Below, piece after piece: positions 43,897-52,275 of a stretch of DNA of 64,000 nt. Position 1 is the first letter of the stretch; the number at the start of each line of letters is the position of its first letter. The notes beneath the pieces were generated by a model. The model was not told the origin of the DNA. It ran no database searches and saw nothing but the letters and a program-made list of their open reading frames with translations. Position numbers and translations under genes: made by a program. The DNA is from Geofilum rhodophaeum. GTDB lineage: Bacteria > Bacteroidota > Bacteroidia > Bacteroidales > Marinilabiliaceae. Where the stretch lies: positions 19,130 through 83,129 of the forward strand of contig NZ_MWUJ01000017.1 of assembly GCF_002210225.1 (NCBI RefSeq). Reading direction: 5' to 3'.

Positions 43897-46053
43897 ATGA
43901 AGGTATATCAAACCGATCAAATCAAAAATATTTCCCTCCTTGGAAGTAGCGGCTCGGGTAAAACCACCCTTGCTGAAGCAATGCTTTTCGAGGGTGGGGT
44001 CATCAGCCGGCGGGGCGATGTGGACAATAAGAATACGGTATCGGATTACAACCGGGTAGAGCATGAGTACGGCTACTCGGTTTTTTCATCTGTTTTGTAT
44101 ACCGAGTGGTTGGGGAAAAAATTGAATTTTATAGATTGTCCCGGGGCTGACGATTTTATCAATGGTGCCATTACCTCGCTTAATGTAACCGATACAGCGC
44201 TTATGTTGCTTAATGCCACGCAAGGCGTGGAGGTGGGTACGCAAAACCTGTTTCGCTATACCGATAAGTATCACAAGCCGGTCATTTTTGTGGTGAATCA
44301 ATTGGATCATGAGAAGGCCAACTTCGAAACCACCATAGAAGCCGTTTACGAGTCCTTTGGCAAGAAGGCCGTGATTGTGCAGTATCCCGTGAATACCGGA
44401 GAGGCTTTTAATGCCGTGGTTGATGTGCTTAAAATGAAGATGTACCAGTGGGGTCCCGACGGCGGCGTTCCGGAGGTACTGGATATACCCGATGGAGAAA
44501 AAGAGCGGGCCGATGAATTGCACAACGCCCTGGTGGAGGCTGCGGCTGAAAACGATGAGAGTTTGATGGAGCTGTTCTTTGAAAAGGGCTCGCTGGATGA
44601 GGAGGAGATGCGACGTGGCATGCGTAAAGGCATGGTGGCCCGCGACCTCTTTCCCATTTTTTGTGTTTCGGCAGAAAAGGACATGGGCGTACGCCGTTTG
44701 ATGGAATTCCTGGGCAATATCGTGCCCTTTGTTTCCGAAATGCCCAAACCTGTAGACAAGAATGGTGCCGAGGTGGCGCCCGATGCGAAAGGTCCGGCCT
44801 CCATATTTGTATTTAAAACCAGTATTGAGCCGCACCTGGGCGAGGTGAGCTACTTTAAGGTGATGTCGGGAACGGTTAAGGAGGGCGACGATTTGATCAA
44901 TATGAATCGTGAGGCTAAGGAACGTTTATCGCAGCTGTATTGTGTGGCCGGCAGCAACCGTCAGAAAGTTTCGGAGCTGGTGGCCGGTGACATTGGTGCT
45001 ACGGTTAAATTGAAGGAAACTAAGACCAATCACACCTTAAATGCAAAGGGCTGCAATTATGTATTTAATCCCATTCAGTATCCCGATCCCAAGTTTAGGG
45101 TCGCCATTAAGCCCGATAATGAAGGCGATGAAGAAAAGTTGGGTGAAATCATGACTCGTATGCACGAGGAGGATCCCACCATCAGTGTGGAATATTCTAA
45201 GGAGCTGAAGCAAATTATTGTTTATGGCCAGGGCGAGTTTCACCTAAATACCATGAAGTGGAGATTGGAAAACAACGATAAGTTGCCGGTGACCTTTTAT
45301 AATCCCAAAATTCCTTATCGGGAAACGATTACCAAGCAGGCGCGTGCCGATTATCGACATAAGAAGCAGTCGGGGGGTGCCGGACAGTTTGGTGAGGTAC
45401 ACATGGTTATTGAGCCCTATTACGAGGGCATGCCTGCCCCCTCTGTTTATAAATTCAACGGCCAGGAGTTTAAAATGAGTGTGCGCAATACCGACGAGAT
45501 TCAATTGTCCTGGGGCGGAAAATTGGTTTTGTGCAATTGTATCGTAGGGGGTTCCATCGACAACCGTTTTATGCCGGCCATCCTTAAGGGGATCATGGAA
45601 AAAATGGAAGAAGGTCCGCTGACGGGTTCTTATGCCCGCGACATTAGGGTGTGCATCTACGACGGAAAAATGCACCCGGTCGATTCCAATGAGATTTCCT
45701 TTAAACTGGCCGGCCGTAATGCCTTCCGGGCTGCCTTTAAGGAGGCGGGTCCCAAAATTCTGGAGCCGGTGTACGATGTAGAGGTGCGGGTGCCGGCCGA
45801 TCGTATGGGCGACGTGATGAGCGATTTGCAGGGCCGGAGGGCCATTATTGAAGGTATGAGCAGCGAAAAAGGCTTTGAGGTGATCAAGGCCAAGGTGCCC
45901 TTGAAGGAGATGAATAAGTACTCGACTTCGCTGAGCTCCATTACCGGGGGGCGTGCTTCTTATACCATGAAGTTTGCCAGCTACGATAAGGTGCCGCCTG
46001 AAGTACAGGAGCAGTTGTTGGCTGCTTATGAAGCAGAACAGAAGGAAGATTAA
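43897..46053 (+). CDS. Elongation factor G paralogue, EF-G2 type, with altered GTPase site
   Basis: 718 residues with the five-domain EF-G layout. The P-loop is kept (GSSGSGKT, residues 16-23), but other G motifs are changed: the switch I RGITI motif is absent (EYGYSVFSS in its place), G3 is DCPGADDF (residues 80-87) with Ala84 where EF-G has the catalytic His of DTPGHVDF, and G4 is NQLD instead of NKxD. Domain IV/V signatures are present (ETITKQARADYRHKKQSGGAGQFGEV, SLSSITGGRASYTMKFASY). This fits the Bacteroides EF-G2 reported to support translocation without GTP hydrolysis. Monocistronic, strong terminator after it. Confidence 0.9.
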   Translation: MKVYQTDQIKNISLLGSSGSGKTTLAEAMLFEGGVISRRGDVDNKNTVSDYNRVEHEYGYSVFSSVLYTEWLGKKLNFIDCPGADDFINGAITSLNVTDTALMLLNATQGVEVGTQNLFRYTDKYHKPVIFVVNQLDHEKANFETTIEAVYESFGKKAVIVQYPVNTGEAFNAVVDVLKMKMYQWGPDGGVPEVLDIPDGEKERADELHNALVEAAAENDESLMELFFEKGSLDEEEMRRGMRKGMVARDLFPIFCVSAEKDMGVRRLMEFLGNIVPFVSEMPKPVDKNGAEVAPDAKGPASIFVFKTSIEPHLGEVSYFKVMSGTVKEGDDLINMNREAKERLSQLYCVAGSNRQKVSELVAGDIGATVKLKETKTNHTLNAKGCNYVFNPIQYPDPKFRVAIKPDNEGDEEKLGEIMTRMHEEDPTISVEYSKELKQIIVYGQGEFHLNTMKWRLENNDKLPVTFYNPKIPYRETITKQARADYRHKKQSGGAGQFGEVHMVIEPYYEGMPAPSVYKFNGQEFKMSVRNTDEIQLSWGGKLVLCNCIVGGSIDNRFMPAILKGIMEKMEEGPLTGSYARDIRVCIYDGKMHPVDSNEISFKLAGRNAFRAAFKEAGPKILEPVYDVEVRVPADRMGDVMSDLQGRRAIIEGMSSEKGFEVIKAKVPLKEMNKYSTSLSSITGGRASYTMKFASYDKVPPEVQEQLLAAYEAEQKED

Positions 46054-46090
46054 GGATTTGTTTGAGGTTTGTTTTAATACCAAGTGAAAG

Positions 46091-46121
46091 AGCGGTCTCC
46101 CCCAAGGGAGGCCGCTTTTTT
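46091..46121 (+). terminator. Terminator after the EF-G2-like gene
   Basis: Stem AGCGGTCTCCC / GGGAGGCCGCT (one G-T pair), loop CCAA, then six T. It overlaps the stop codon of the convergent NYN gene by two bases. Confidence 0.88.
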
Positions 46122-47040
46122 ATTCTGCCAGTTCCACGTCAATGGCTACATCTTCTCCTTTTTCATTGCGGGCAATGCGAAAGGAAACCTGATCGCCCGG
46201 TTCCAAATCGTTAAAGTCGCAGCCGTTGACACTTTGGAAATGAAAAAACAGGTTGGTGGGCGGGTATTTGATGAAGCCGTAGCCCGATTTGATGGATAAG
46301 ATGGTGCTGATGTGGTTGTCCTCAGTTGGGGTGTGCAACTTTTTGCGGGCATCGGCCGAAGCATCTCTGGATACAAAAAGGTCTTCGGTGATTTGTCGGT
46401 CGCGTGGCTGCTGACTGTTGATGAGTATGTGCATGGGTATGGGGTAACTCACCACATCCAGTAAATCTTGTGAGGTGCGGGTTACCTTGTGGTTGCCGTA
46501 GTCGTCGCGAAAGTCAAAATCCCACGACAACAACATCACACGTGTGCCCAGGGTGTTGAGCTTACGCACCAGGGGCACGTAGCTGCCGTCGCTGGCAATG
46601 AGCACCAAAATGTCGAACTGTTTGTACAGCGCCAGCTCAAAGGCCTCCATTGCCAGCCACAGGTCCACTTCCCGTTCCTGGCGGTAACCATTGTTGGTTT
46701 TAATGGGAAAGTAGTGGGTGGTCACGCCTTCCGACATCAGAATGTCGTCGAATACCCTTTCGTAGTACAACTGATTGCCTTTTTGACTGGCTTCCATGGC
46801 ATTGAGCCTTCCCCTGAAATAATGGGCATCTACAATTTGGCAGCGGTTGGTTCCGCTGACCGACTCGAGCAGGGAGGCCTGTTCGCGAATAAAATTATGC
46901 AGACCGCTGATGCTGATGCGCGACTGACGTTCATGCACATAGTTGTAATAATTGCTGACGTGGTAAAAGTAATTGCCGTCGTAAAAAACGCCTATGCGCA
47001 ACAGTTTGCTGTCGTTTGACTTGCTTTTATAGGGACTCAT
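46120..47040 (-). CDS. NYN-domain putative RNase fused to a cold-shock-like domain
   Basis: 306 residues, cytoplasmic. N-terminal NYN/LabA (PIN-like) domain: IGVFYDGNYFYH (Asp21), REREVDLWLAMEAFELALYKQFDILVLIASDGSYVPLVRKLNTLGTRVMLLSW, with the acidic residues for metal-dependent RNA cleavage (FYDGN, EVD, SDG). C-terminal ~60 residues form a cold-shock/OB-type fold: STILSIKSGYGFIKYPPTNLFFHFQSVNGCDFNDLEPGDQVSFRIARN. The combination suggests an RNA-binding nuclease acting on structured or cold-exposed RNA; target unknown. It has its own promoter (47111-47142) and a hairpin with U-tract in the leader. Confidence 0.87.
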   Translation of the reverse strand: MSPYKSKSNDSKLLRIGVFYDGNYFYHVSNYYNYVHERQSRISISGLHNFIREQASLLESVSGTNRCQIVDAHYFRGRLNAMEASQKGNQLYYERVFDDILMSEGVTTHYFPIKTNNGYRQEREVDLWLAMEAFELALYKQFDILVLIASDGSYVPLVRKLNTLGTRVMLLSWDFDFRDDYGNHKVTRTSQDLLDVVSYPIPMHILINSQQPRDRQITEDLFVSRDASADARKKLHTPTEDNHISTILSIKSGYGFIKYPPTNLFFHFQSVNGCDFNDLEPGDQVSFRIARNEKGEDVAIDVELAE

Positions 47041-47053
47041 GCGTTTGGTTTGT

Positions 47054-47090
47054 GAAAGAAAAATGCGGTCAGCCCATGGTGGACTGCCGC
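47054..47090 (-). other. Leader hairpin with U-tract upstream of the NYN gene
   Basis: On the minus strand: imperfect palindrome GCGGCAGTCCA...TGGGCTGACCGC (47065-47090) followed by ATTTTTCTTTC. It looks like an intrinsic terminator and lies between the promoter at 47111-47142 and the start codon at 47040. It could be the trp operon's terminator, a transcription attenuator of the NYN gene, or both. Confidence 0.5.
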
Positions 47091-47110
47091 GTGTTAAGGC
47101 GTTGGTTTTG

Positions 47111-47142
47111 CAAAGTTAAATACTTTCAGAAAAACTTGCAAA
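47111..47142 (-). promoter_or_regulatory. Promoter for the NYN/cold-shock gene
   Basis: On the minus strand TTTG (47139-47142), 20-nt spacer, exact -7 TAACTTTG (47111-47118), the best-formed promoter in this part of the window. The predicted leader is about 65-70 nt. Confidence 0.6.
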
Positions 47143-47168
47143 CCTGCTTTTTGAGGGTTGTGCGTGGA

Positions 47169-47945
47169 CTATTTCCCGTTTTTCACCTCGGAAATGAAGC
47201 GGTGAATCTCCCCTTTGAGGTCCTTTGCCTGTCCCAACAATTTCACAAAGGCACTGCCAATGATGGCGCCCTGTGCGTATTGGCAAACCGTTTTGTAGCT
47301 TTCGTTATCGCTGATGCCAAAGCCCACTACCGCCGGATGCTGCAATTGCATAGCCTTAATGCGTCGAAAATAATCCAGCTGAAAGTCGCTGAGTCCCTTC
47401 TTAGCCCCGGTTACTGCCGCAGAGGAAACCATGTAGAGGAAGCTGTTGCTGTGGGCATCGAGCTTGCGCACCCGTTCTTCGGGGGTTTGCGGGGTGATGA
47501 GAAAAATATTGCTGATGCCGTAGCGCTCGAAAAGCGGCCGATATTCTTCCAGGTAGTTTTCCAATGGCAGGTCGGGCAGTATCAATCCATCGACCCCAAC
47601 CTGGGCGCAACGCTCCAGAAAGCGCTCCATACCAAATTTGAGCACCGGGTTGAGGTAGCCCATGAGCACCACCGGCATGGTGATGCCGGGGCGCATATCC
47701 GCCAACTGTTGCAGGAGGACTTCCAGGCCCATTCCGTTTTGCAGGGCCTGGGTACCGCTTTGCTGGATAACGGGTCCATCGGCCAGCGGGTCCGAAAAGG
47801 GCATCCCAATTTCAACAAAGTCCACCCCGCTTTCCTGCAGCGCGTCCAGCACCACGCGGGTGGCATTCAGCTGTGGGTAGCCGGCCGTATAATAAATAGA
47901 CAGCAGGTCCTTTTTGCTGCTGAAGAGTTTTTGCAGTCGCGTCAT
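47169..47945 (-). CDS. trpA: Tryptophan synthase alpha chain
   Basis: 258 residues; splits indole-3-glycerol phosphate to indole. Motifs: VDFVEIGMPFSDPLADGPVIQQS (catalytic Glu and Asp), GVDGLILPDLPLENYLEE, FLITPQTPEERV, VGFGISDNESYK. Its ATG overlaps the trpB stop by 4 nt. Last gene of the trp operon. Confidence 0.98.
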   Translation of the reverse strand: MTRLQKLFSSKKDLLSIYYTAGYPQLNATRVVLDALQESGVDFVEIGMPFSDPLADGPVIQQSGTQALQNGMGLEVLLQQLADMRPGITMPVVLMGYLNPVLKFGMERFLERCAQVGVDGLILPDLPLENYLEEYRPLFERYGISNIFLITPQTPEERVRKLDAHSNSFLYMVSSAAVTGAKKGLSDFQLDYFRRIKAMQLQHPAVVGFGISDNESYKTVCQYAQGAIIGSAFVKLLGQAKDLKGEIHRFISEVKNGK

Positions 47946-49129
47946 TTTTCGGTCAGTTTGAAGTGTTCCATATAGGTTTTCATGTCTTTATCGCCTCTTC
48001 CGGAGACGGTAACCACCACCTGGTCGGTCGGTTTAAAGCGCAGTTTGCCCAGGGCCGCCAGGGCATGGGCCGATTCCAGTGCTGGGATGATGCCTTCGAG
48101 GCGGGTAAGCTCCAGGGCGGCATCCAGGGCTTCTGCATCGGTCACCGGCAAATAGGTCGCGCGGTGACTGTCCTTTAAAAAGGCGTGGAGGGGACCAATG
48201 CCCGGGTAGTCGAGGCCTGCGGAAATGGAGTAGGGCTCGGTAATTTGTCCGTCCCCATCCTGCATCAGGTAGGTCATACTGCCGTGAATGATGCCCTTTT
48301 CGCCACAGGCCATGGAGGCGGCAGTCTCCCCACTTTCTACCCCCATGCCGGCTGCTTCGGTGCCAATAAGTTGCACCGAAGGGTGCTCCAGAAAGTGATA
48401 AAAGCTGCCTGCTGCATTGGAGCCGCCTCCCACACAGGCCAGCACATAGTCGGGCAGCTCCGTGCCTGTTTTTTCCTTGAGCTGTTGCTTGATTTCGCTG
48501 CTGATGACCGCCTGCAGGCGGGCCACCATATCGGGGTAGGGATGGGGGCCCACTACCGAACCGATGAGGTAGAAGGTGTCCGTAGGATGTGCAATCCAGT
48601 CGCGCAGTGCCTCGTTGGTGGCATCCTTTAAGGTGCGGTTGCCTGAAAGTGCCGGGCGCACTTCGGCTCCCAACATGCGCATACGGGCCACGTTCGGCGC
48701 CTGGCGCTCCATGTCGGTCTGTCCCATATACACAACGCACTCGAGGCCCATCAGGGCACATACCGTAGCGGTGGCCACGCCATGCTGACCGGCGCCGGTC
48801 TCGGCAATGATGCGCCGGCGCCCCATTTCCTTCGCCAGTAGAATCTGACCAATGGTGTTGTTGAGTTTGTGACTGCCGGTATGGTTCAAGTCCTCCCGCT
48901 TCAACCAGATGTTGGTTTGGTAGTGTTGCGACATCCGCTCGGCTTTAAACAGGGGAGAGGGGCGCCCTGCGTAGTCGCTGAGCAAATGATGATAAGTCTT
49001 TTGAAAGCTGTCGGATTCCAGGATGCGCAGGTATTTTCCGCGCAGCTCCTCGATATTTGGGATGAGCATTTCCGGAATGTAGGCGCCTCCGTAGGCGCCG
49101 TAGAAACCTTTTTCGTTGGGGTGAAACAT
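47942..49129 (-). CDS. trpB: Tryptophan synthase beta chain
   Basis: 395 residues; PLP enzyme joining indole and serine. Lys Schiff base in LKREDLNHTGSHKLNNTIGQ, AETGAGQHGVATATVCAL, LACVGGGSNAAGSFYHF phosphate-binding loop, VTVSGRGDKD at the end. N-terminus NEKGFYGAYGGAYIPEML, type TrpB1. Coupled to trpA by overlap. Confidence 0.98.
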   Translation of the reverse strand: MFHPNEKGFYGAYGGAYIPEMLIPNIEELRGKYLRILESDSFQKTYHHLLSDYAGRPSPLFKAERMSQHYQTNIWLKREDLNHTGSHKLNNTIGQILLAKEMGRRRIIAETGAGQHGVATATVCALMGLECVVYMGQTDMERQAPNVARMRMLGAEVRPALSGNRTLKDATNEALRDWIAHPTDTFYLIGSVVGPHPYPDMVARLQAVISSEIKQQLKEKTGTELPDYVLACVGGGSNAAGSFYHFLEHPSVQLIGTEAAGMGVESGETAASMACGEKGIIHGSMTYLMQDGDGQITEPYSISAGLDYPGIGPLHAFLKDSHRATYLPVTDAEALDAALELTRLEGIIPALESAHALAALGKLRFKPTDQVVVTVSGRGDKDMKTYMEHFKLTEK

Positions 49130-49140
49130 GCTTGTTGAAT

Positions 49141-49779
49141 TTATAAAGGTGGATTGCTTTGACGATACTTATTCAGAAAAGCTTGCAGGGCGGGCACATC
49201 CTTGTGTGCCGGAGCACTTTCGAAGCGACTGTTCAGGTCGATGCCCGCCAGTTGCGGATGGTGAAAGGCACGTAGTGCTTCTGCGTCGGTCGGACCCAGT
49301 CCCCCGCTCAGGAAGAAGGGGGTAGTACCCCGATAGTCCTGGAGCAAGTGCCAGTCGTATTTTTGTCCCGACCCGCCGTGGGCCTGCGAGGGCGTATCGA
49401 ATAGAAAATAGTCGCAGTTCCCTTCATAGTCCCTGGTATTGGCAAAATCGCTGCCCTGTCTGGCCGCAAAGGCTTTGATGATCTCCAGGCCTTCGGCCTT
49501 CAGTTGCCTGCACTGTGCTGCGCCCTCCTGACCGTGCAGTTGCAGGGCATCCAGCTGGTACCGTTGGGCCACATGCAGCATATCGCTGGTGCTGGTGTTG
49601 ACAAAGACGCCGGTTTTTTTGATGCCTGCAGGGATCTGTTCCAGCATTTCGGGCAGCAGCAGCTCGCCCGCATAGCGGGGCGAAGGCGGATAAAAGATGA
49701 AGCCCAGATAGTCGGGTTGCAAGCCGGCCACCGCCTTGATGTTTTCGGGATGGCGCATCCCGCAGACTTTAATCAGCAT
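49141..49779 (-). CDS. trpF: Phosphoribosylanthranilate isomerase
   Basis: 212-residue TIM barrel, Amadori rearrangement of PRA to CdRP. Start MLIKVCGMRHPENIKAVAGLQPDYLGFIFYPPSPRY with catalytic Cys in KVCGM, GVFVNTS, ALQLHGQE, PFFLSGGLGPTDAEAL, GIDLNSRFESAPAHKD with catalytic Asp. Its start overlaps the trpC stop by 11 nt. Confidence 0.96.
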   Translation of the reverse strand: MLIKVCGMRHPENIKAVAGLQPDYLGFIFYPPSPRYAGELLLPEMLEQIPAGIKKTGVFVNTSTSDMLHVAQRYQLDALQLHGQEGAAQCRQLKAEGLEIIKAFAARQGSDFANTRDYEGNCDYFLFDTPSQAHGGSGQKYDWHLLQDYRGTTPFFLSGGLGPTDAEALRAFHHPQLAGIDLNSRFESAPAHKDVPALQAFLNKYRQSNPPL

Positions 49780-50581
49780 AGTTGGTCTGACTTACAGTGG
49801 TTTGTATTTGTTGGCAGAAGTCGGCACAGGCGGCTCCCGGATCCTGGTGTTTCATAAAGTACTCTCCCATCAAAAAGCCCTTAAAGCCTGCTTTGCGCAG
49901 CCTTTTGTAGTCCTCCGCCGAAGCAATTCCGCTTTCGGCGACTGGCACCAGGTGCTTGGGCAGTTGGGCTGCCAGGTGCATCGAGTGTTCCAGGTCTACT
50001 TTAAAATCTTTGAGGTTGCGGTTGTTGATGCCTACCAGCTGGACGTAGCTGTTCAGCAGCTCCAGTTCTTTTTCTTCGTGGATTTCAAAGAGGACTTCCA
50101 TACCCAGAGAGTTGGCCAGGGCGGCCAGTTCTTTGGCCTGGCCTTTATCCAGAATCGCTCCAATGAGCAGGATGGCGCTTGCCCCCAGGGCTTTGGCTTC
50201 GTAAACCTGATAAGGGTCTATGATGAATTCCTTTCGGATGATGGGCAGCTGACTGAGGTCGCGGCCCTGCGCCAGGTCCTCGTCGCTGCCCCCAAAAAAG
50301 TCGCGGTCGGTCAGAATCGACAGGGCAGATGCGCCGGCTTTTTGATAGGCCGGTACAATATCGGCCACCTGCGCCCCGGCATGAATAGCACCCTTAGAGG
50401 GCGAACGTCGTTTGAATTCGGCAATGATGCCGGTGGCGCCCTGAGCCAGCAGGGCCGCTTTAAACGAGGGCACCTTCTGGTCGTAATGCCGGTAATACTG
50501 GAGCAGTTTTAGTGGGGTTTGGGCCTGGGCCGCAGCCACTTCTTCGCGTTTGCGGGCTACTATTTTATCGAGAATATTCAT
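49769..50581 (-). CDS. trpC: Indole-3-glycerol phosphate synthase
   Basis: 270 residues, TIM barrel, ring closure of CdRP. MNILDKIVARKREEV, GIIAEFKRRSPSKGAI with catalytic Lys, ALSILTDRDFFGG, IRKEFIIDPYQVYEAKALGASAILL, EIHEEKELE, VGINNRNLKDFKVD, VAESGIAS. Separate from trpF, unlike the E. coli fusion. Confidence 0.97.
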   Translation of the reverse strand: MNILDKIVARKREEVAAAQAQTPLKLLQYYRHYDQKVPSFKAALLAQGATGIIAEFKRRSPSKGAIHAGAQVADIVPAYQKAGASALSILTDRDFFGGSDEDLAQGRDLSQLPIIRKEFIIDPYQVYEAKALGASAILLIGAILDKGQAKELAALANSLGMEVLFEIHEEKELELLNSYVQLVGINNRNLKDFKVDLEHSMHLAAQLPKHLVPVAESGIASAEDYKRLRKAGFKGFLMGEYFMKHQDPGAACADFCQQIQTTVSQTNYAD

Positions 50582-50627
50582 GGTCCTTGGTTTTGAAACG
50601 GTTCGGTTGTTGTCGCCTGGTCGACGT

Positions 50628-51626
50628 TTAATTTTGGGTATCCAGTAGTTTTTTTACCGTGGCTTTGGCCCGGCCCGAGAGCAGCGATTCGCGTGCCTTG
50701 TCCAGGGCCTCGTCGATGCTGAGTTCGGGACGGTTACACTGGATGGCAAAGGCCGCATTGGCAATAACGACATTGTTCTGCTGCGCAGTTCCTTTTCCAT
50801 CGAGTATGGTGTTGAATATGGCGGCTGCTTCTGCTACTTCGTGTCCTCCCTGAATGCTTTCGGGACTGTTTTCGGGCAGCTTCAGATCGGCTGCTGTGAG
50901 CAGTTGTTCCCCATTCTGGGTAATGACCTTGAAGGGGGAGGTCAGCGAAATTTCATCGTAGCCATCGGTGCTGTGCAAGATGGTGAAACGTTGGTCGCCT
51001 TCCTGAAACAAATACTGGTACAAGCGCGCCAATTCGAGGTCGAACACCCCCGCCAGCTGGCTTTGGGGACTGGAGGGATTGACCAGTGGGCCCAACATGT
51101 TGAAGAAGGTTTTGATGCCCAATTCTTTTCGGATGGGCGCTACCGCCTTCATGGCCGGATGGAAGAGCGGAGCATGTAAAAAACAAATGCCTGCCCGGTC
51201 GATTTGACGACGCAGGGTATCGCTGTCGTTGGTAAAGCGGTAGCCCAAAGCTTCGAGCATGTTGGACGATCCGCAACCAGAGCTTACACCATAGTTGCCG
51301 TGCTTGGCCACTTTTATGCCGGCGCCAGCCGTGATGAAAGAGGCCAGGGTACTGATGTTGAAGGTGTTTTTTCCGTCGCCCCCGGTGCCGCACAAATCTA
51401 CGGTGTCGAAATCCGACAGGTCCACGGGAAGGCGAAGTTCCAACAGACCGTCGCGGAAACCCGAAAGTTCTTCTACGGTAACCGGGCGCATCATATAAAC
51501 CGATAAAAAGGCAACAACCTCAGATTTGCTGTAGCTGTCGCGCGTAATGTTTACTAAGATTTCCCGTGCCTGTGGGCGACTGAGGGTTTGGTAATCGAAA
51601 AGGGTTTTTAATATGGGCTGTAACAT
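50628..51626 (-). CDS. trpD: Anthranilate phosphoribosyltransferase
   Basis: 332 residues, nucleoside-phosphorylase-like transferase adding phosphoribosyl to anthranilate. DLCGTGGDGKNTFNISTLASFITAG (PRPP-binding), VAKHGNYGVSSGCGSSNMLEALG, FLHAPLFHPAMKAVAPIRKELGIKTFFNMLGPLVNP. Not fused to TrpG. Confidence 0.97.
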   Translation of the reverse strand: MLQPILKTLFDYQTLSRPQAREILVNITRDSYSKSEVVAFLSVYMMRPVTVEELSGFRDGLLELRLPVDLSDFDTVDLCGTGGDGKNTFNISTLASFITAGAGIKVAKHGNYGVSSGCGSSNMLEALGYRFTNDSDTLRRQIDRAGICFLHAPLFHPAMKAVAPIRKELGIKTFFNMLGPLVNPSSPQSQLAGVFDLELARLYQYLFQEGDQRFTILHSTDGYDEISLTSPFKVITQNGEQLLTAADLKLPENSPESIQGGHEVAEAAAIFNTILDGKGTAQQNNVVIANAAFAIQCNRPELSIDEALDKARESLLSGRAKATVKKLLDTQN

Positions 51627-51676
51627 CTTTCTTTTGTTTTAAGCTGAATACTGAATGAGTGATGACGTGGAAGTGC

Positions 51677-52246
51677 TTATTGTTGCAGCCAGTTCTTAAT
51701 CATCTCTTTTCCGTTTTGGGTCAATATCGATTCGGGATGAAACTGCACGGCACGAACATCGCAGCTGCTGTGGCGCAGGCCCATAATCTGACCCTCCTCG
51801 TCGCGTGCCGTTATTTTAAGGCTCTCCGGCAGTTTTTGTTCATCAACCACCCAACTGTGGTAGCGTCCCGCTTCAAATGTTGTGGGTAGTCCGTTGAACA
51901 GTATTTCATCCGGGTCTTCCACCCGTATGGGGGTGGCAATGCCGTGGTACACTTTGGAAAGGTTGTAGATTTGGCCCCCAAATACTTCGGCAATGGCCTG
52001 GCAACCGAGACAAACGCCCAGGATGCTGTGGGTGGGCGCAAGGGCTTTGATGAGTGGTTTCAGAATGCCGGCTTCGTCGGGGATGCCGGGGCCGGGCGAC
52101 AGCACAATTTTGTCGTAGGCGGCGGCTTCTTCTACGCTGATTTCGTCGTTGCGGTACACATCTACCTGGGCGTCGGTGAGTTCTTCGAGATAATGCACCA
52201 GATTGTAGGTAAAGGAATCGTAATTGTCGAGCACCAGTATTTTCAT
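51677..52246 (-). CDS. trpG: Anthranilate synthase component II (glutamine amidotransferase)
   Basis: 189 residues, class I GATase supplying NH3 to TrpE. Nucleophile Cys79 in ILGVCLGCQAIAE, oxyanion SPGPGIPDEAG, His-Glu in AVQFHPESILT. Could also serve PabB, but its place in the operon says TrpG. Confidence 0.97.
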   Translation of the reverse strand: MKILVLDNYDSFTYNLVHYLEELTDAQVDVYRNDEISVEEAAAYDKIVLSPGPGIPDEAGILKPLIKALAPTHSILGVCLGCQAIAEVFGGQIYNLSKVYHGIATPIRVEDPDEILFNGLPTTFEAGRYHSWVVDEQKLPESLKITARDEEGQIMGLRHSSCDVRAVQFHPESILTQNGKEMIKNWLQQ

Positions 52247-52275
52247 GACTCTTGTTTTAGTAGTTGGAGAATGTG

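Noticed and set aside
45244..46083. 279-codon minus-strand ORF opposite the EF-G2-like gene
   Set aside because: Basic, His-rich composition typical of a reverse frame, no family match, and it has no start context between real genes.
47016..47975. 319-codon plus-strand ORF opposite trpA and reaching into the NYN gene's 5' end
   Set aside because: It crosses the trpA gene and the NYN leader; no homology pattern, so a shadow.
49736..50512. 258-codon plus-strand ORF opposite trpC
   Set aside because: Shadow of trpC; the trp operon is complete and in frame on the minus strand.
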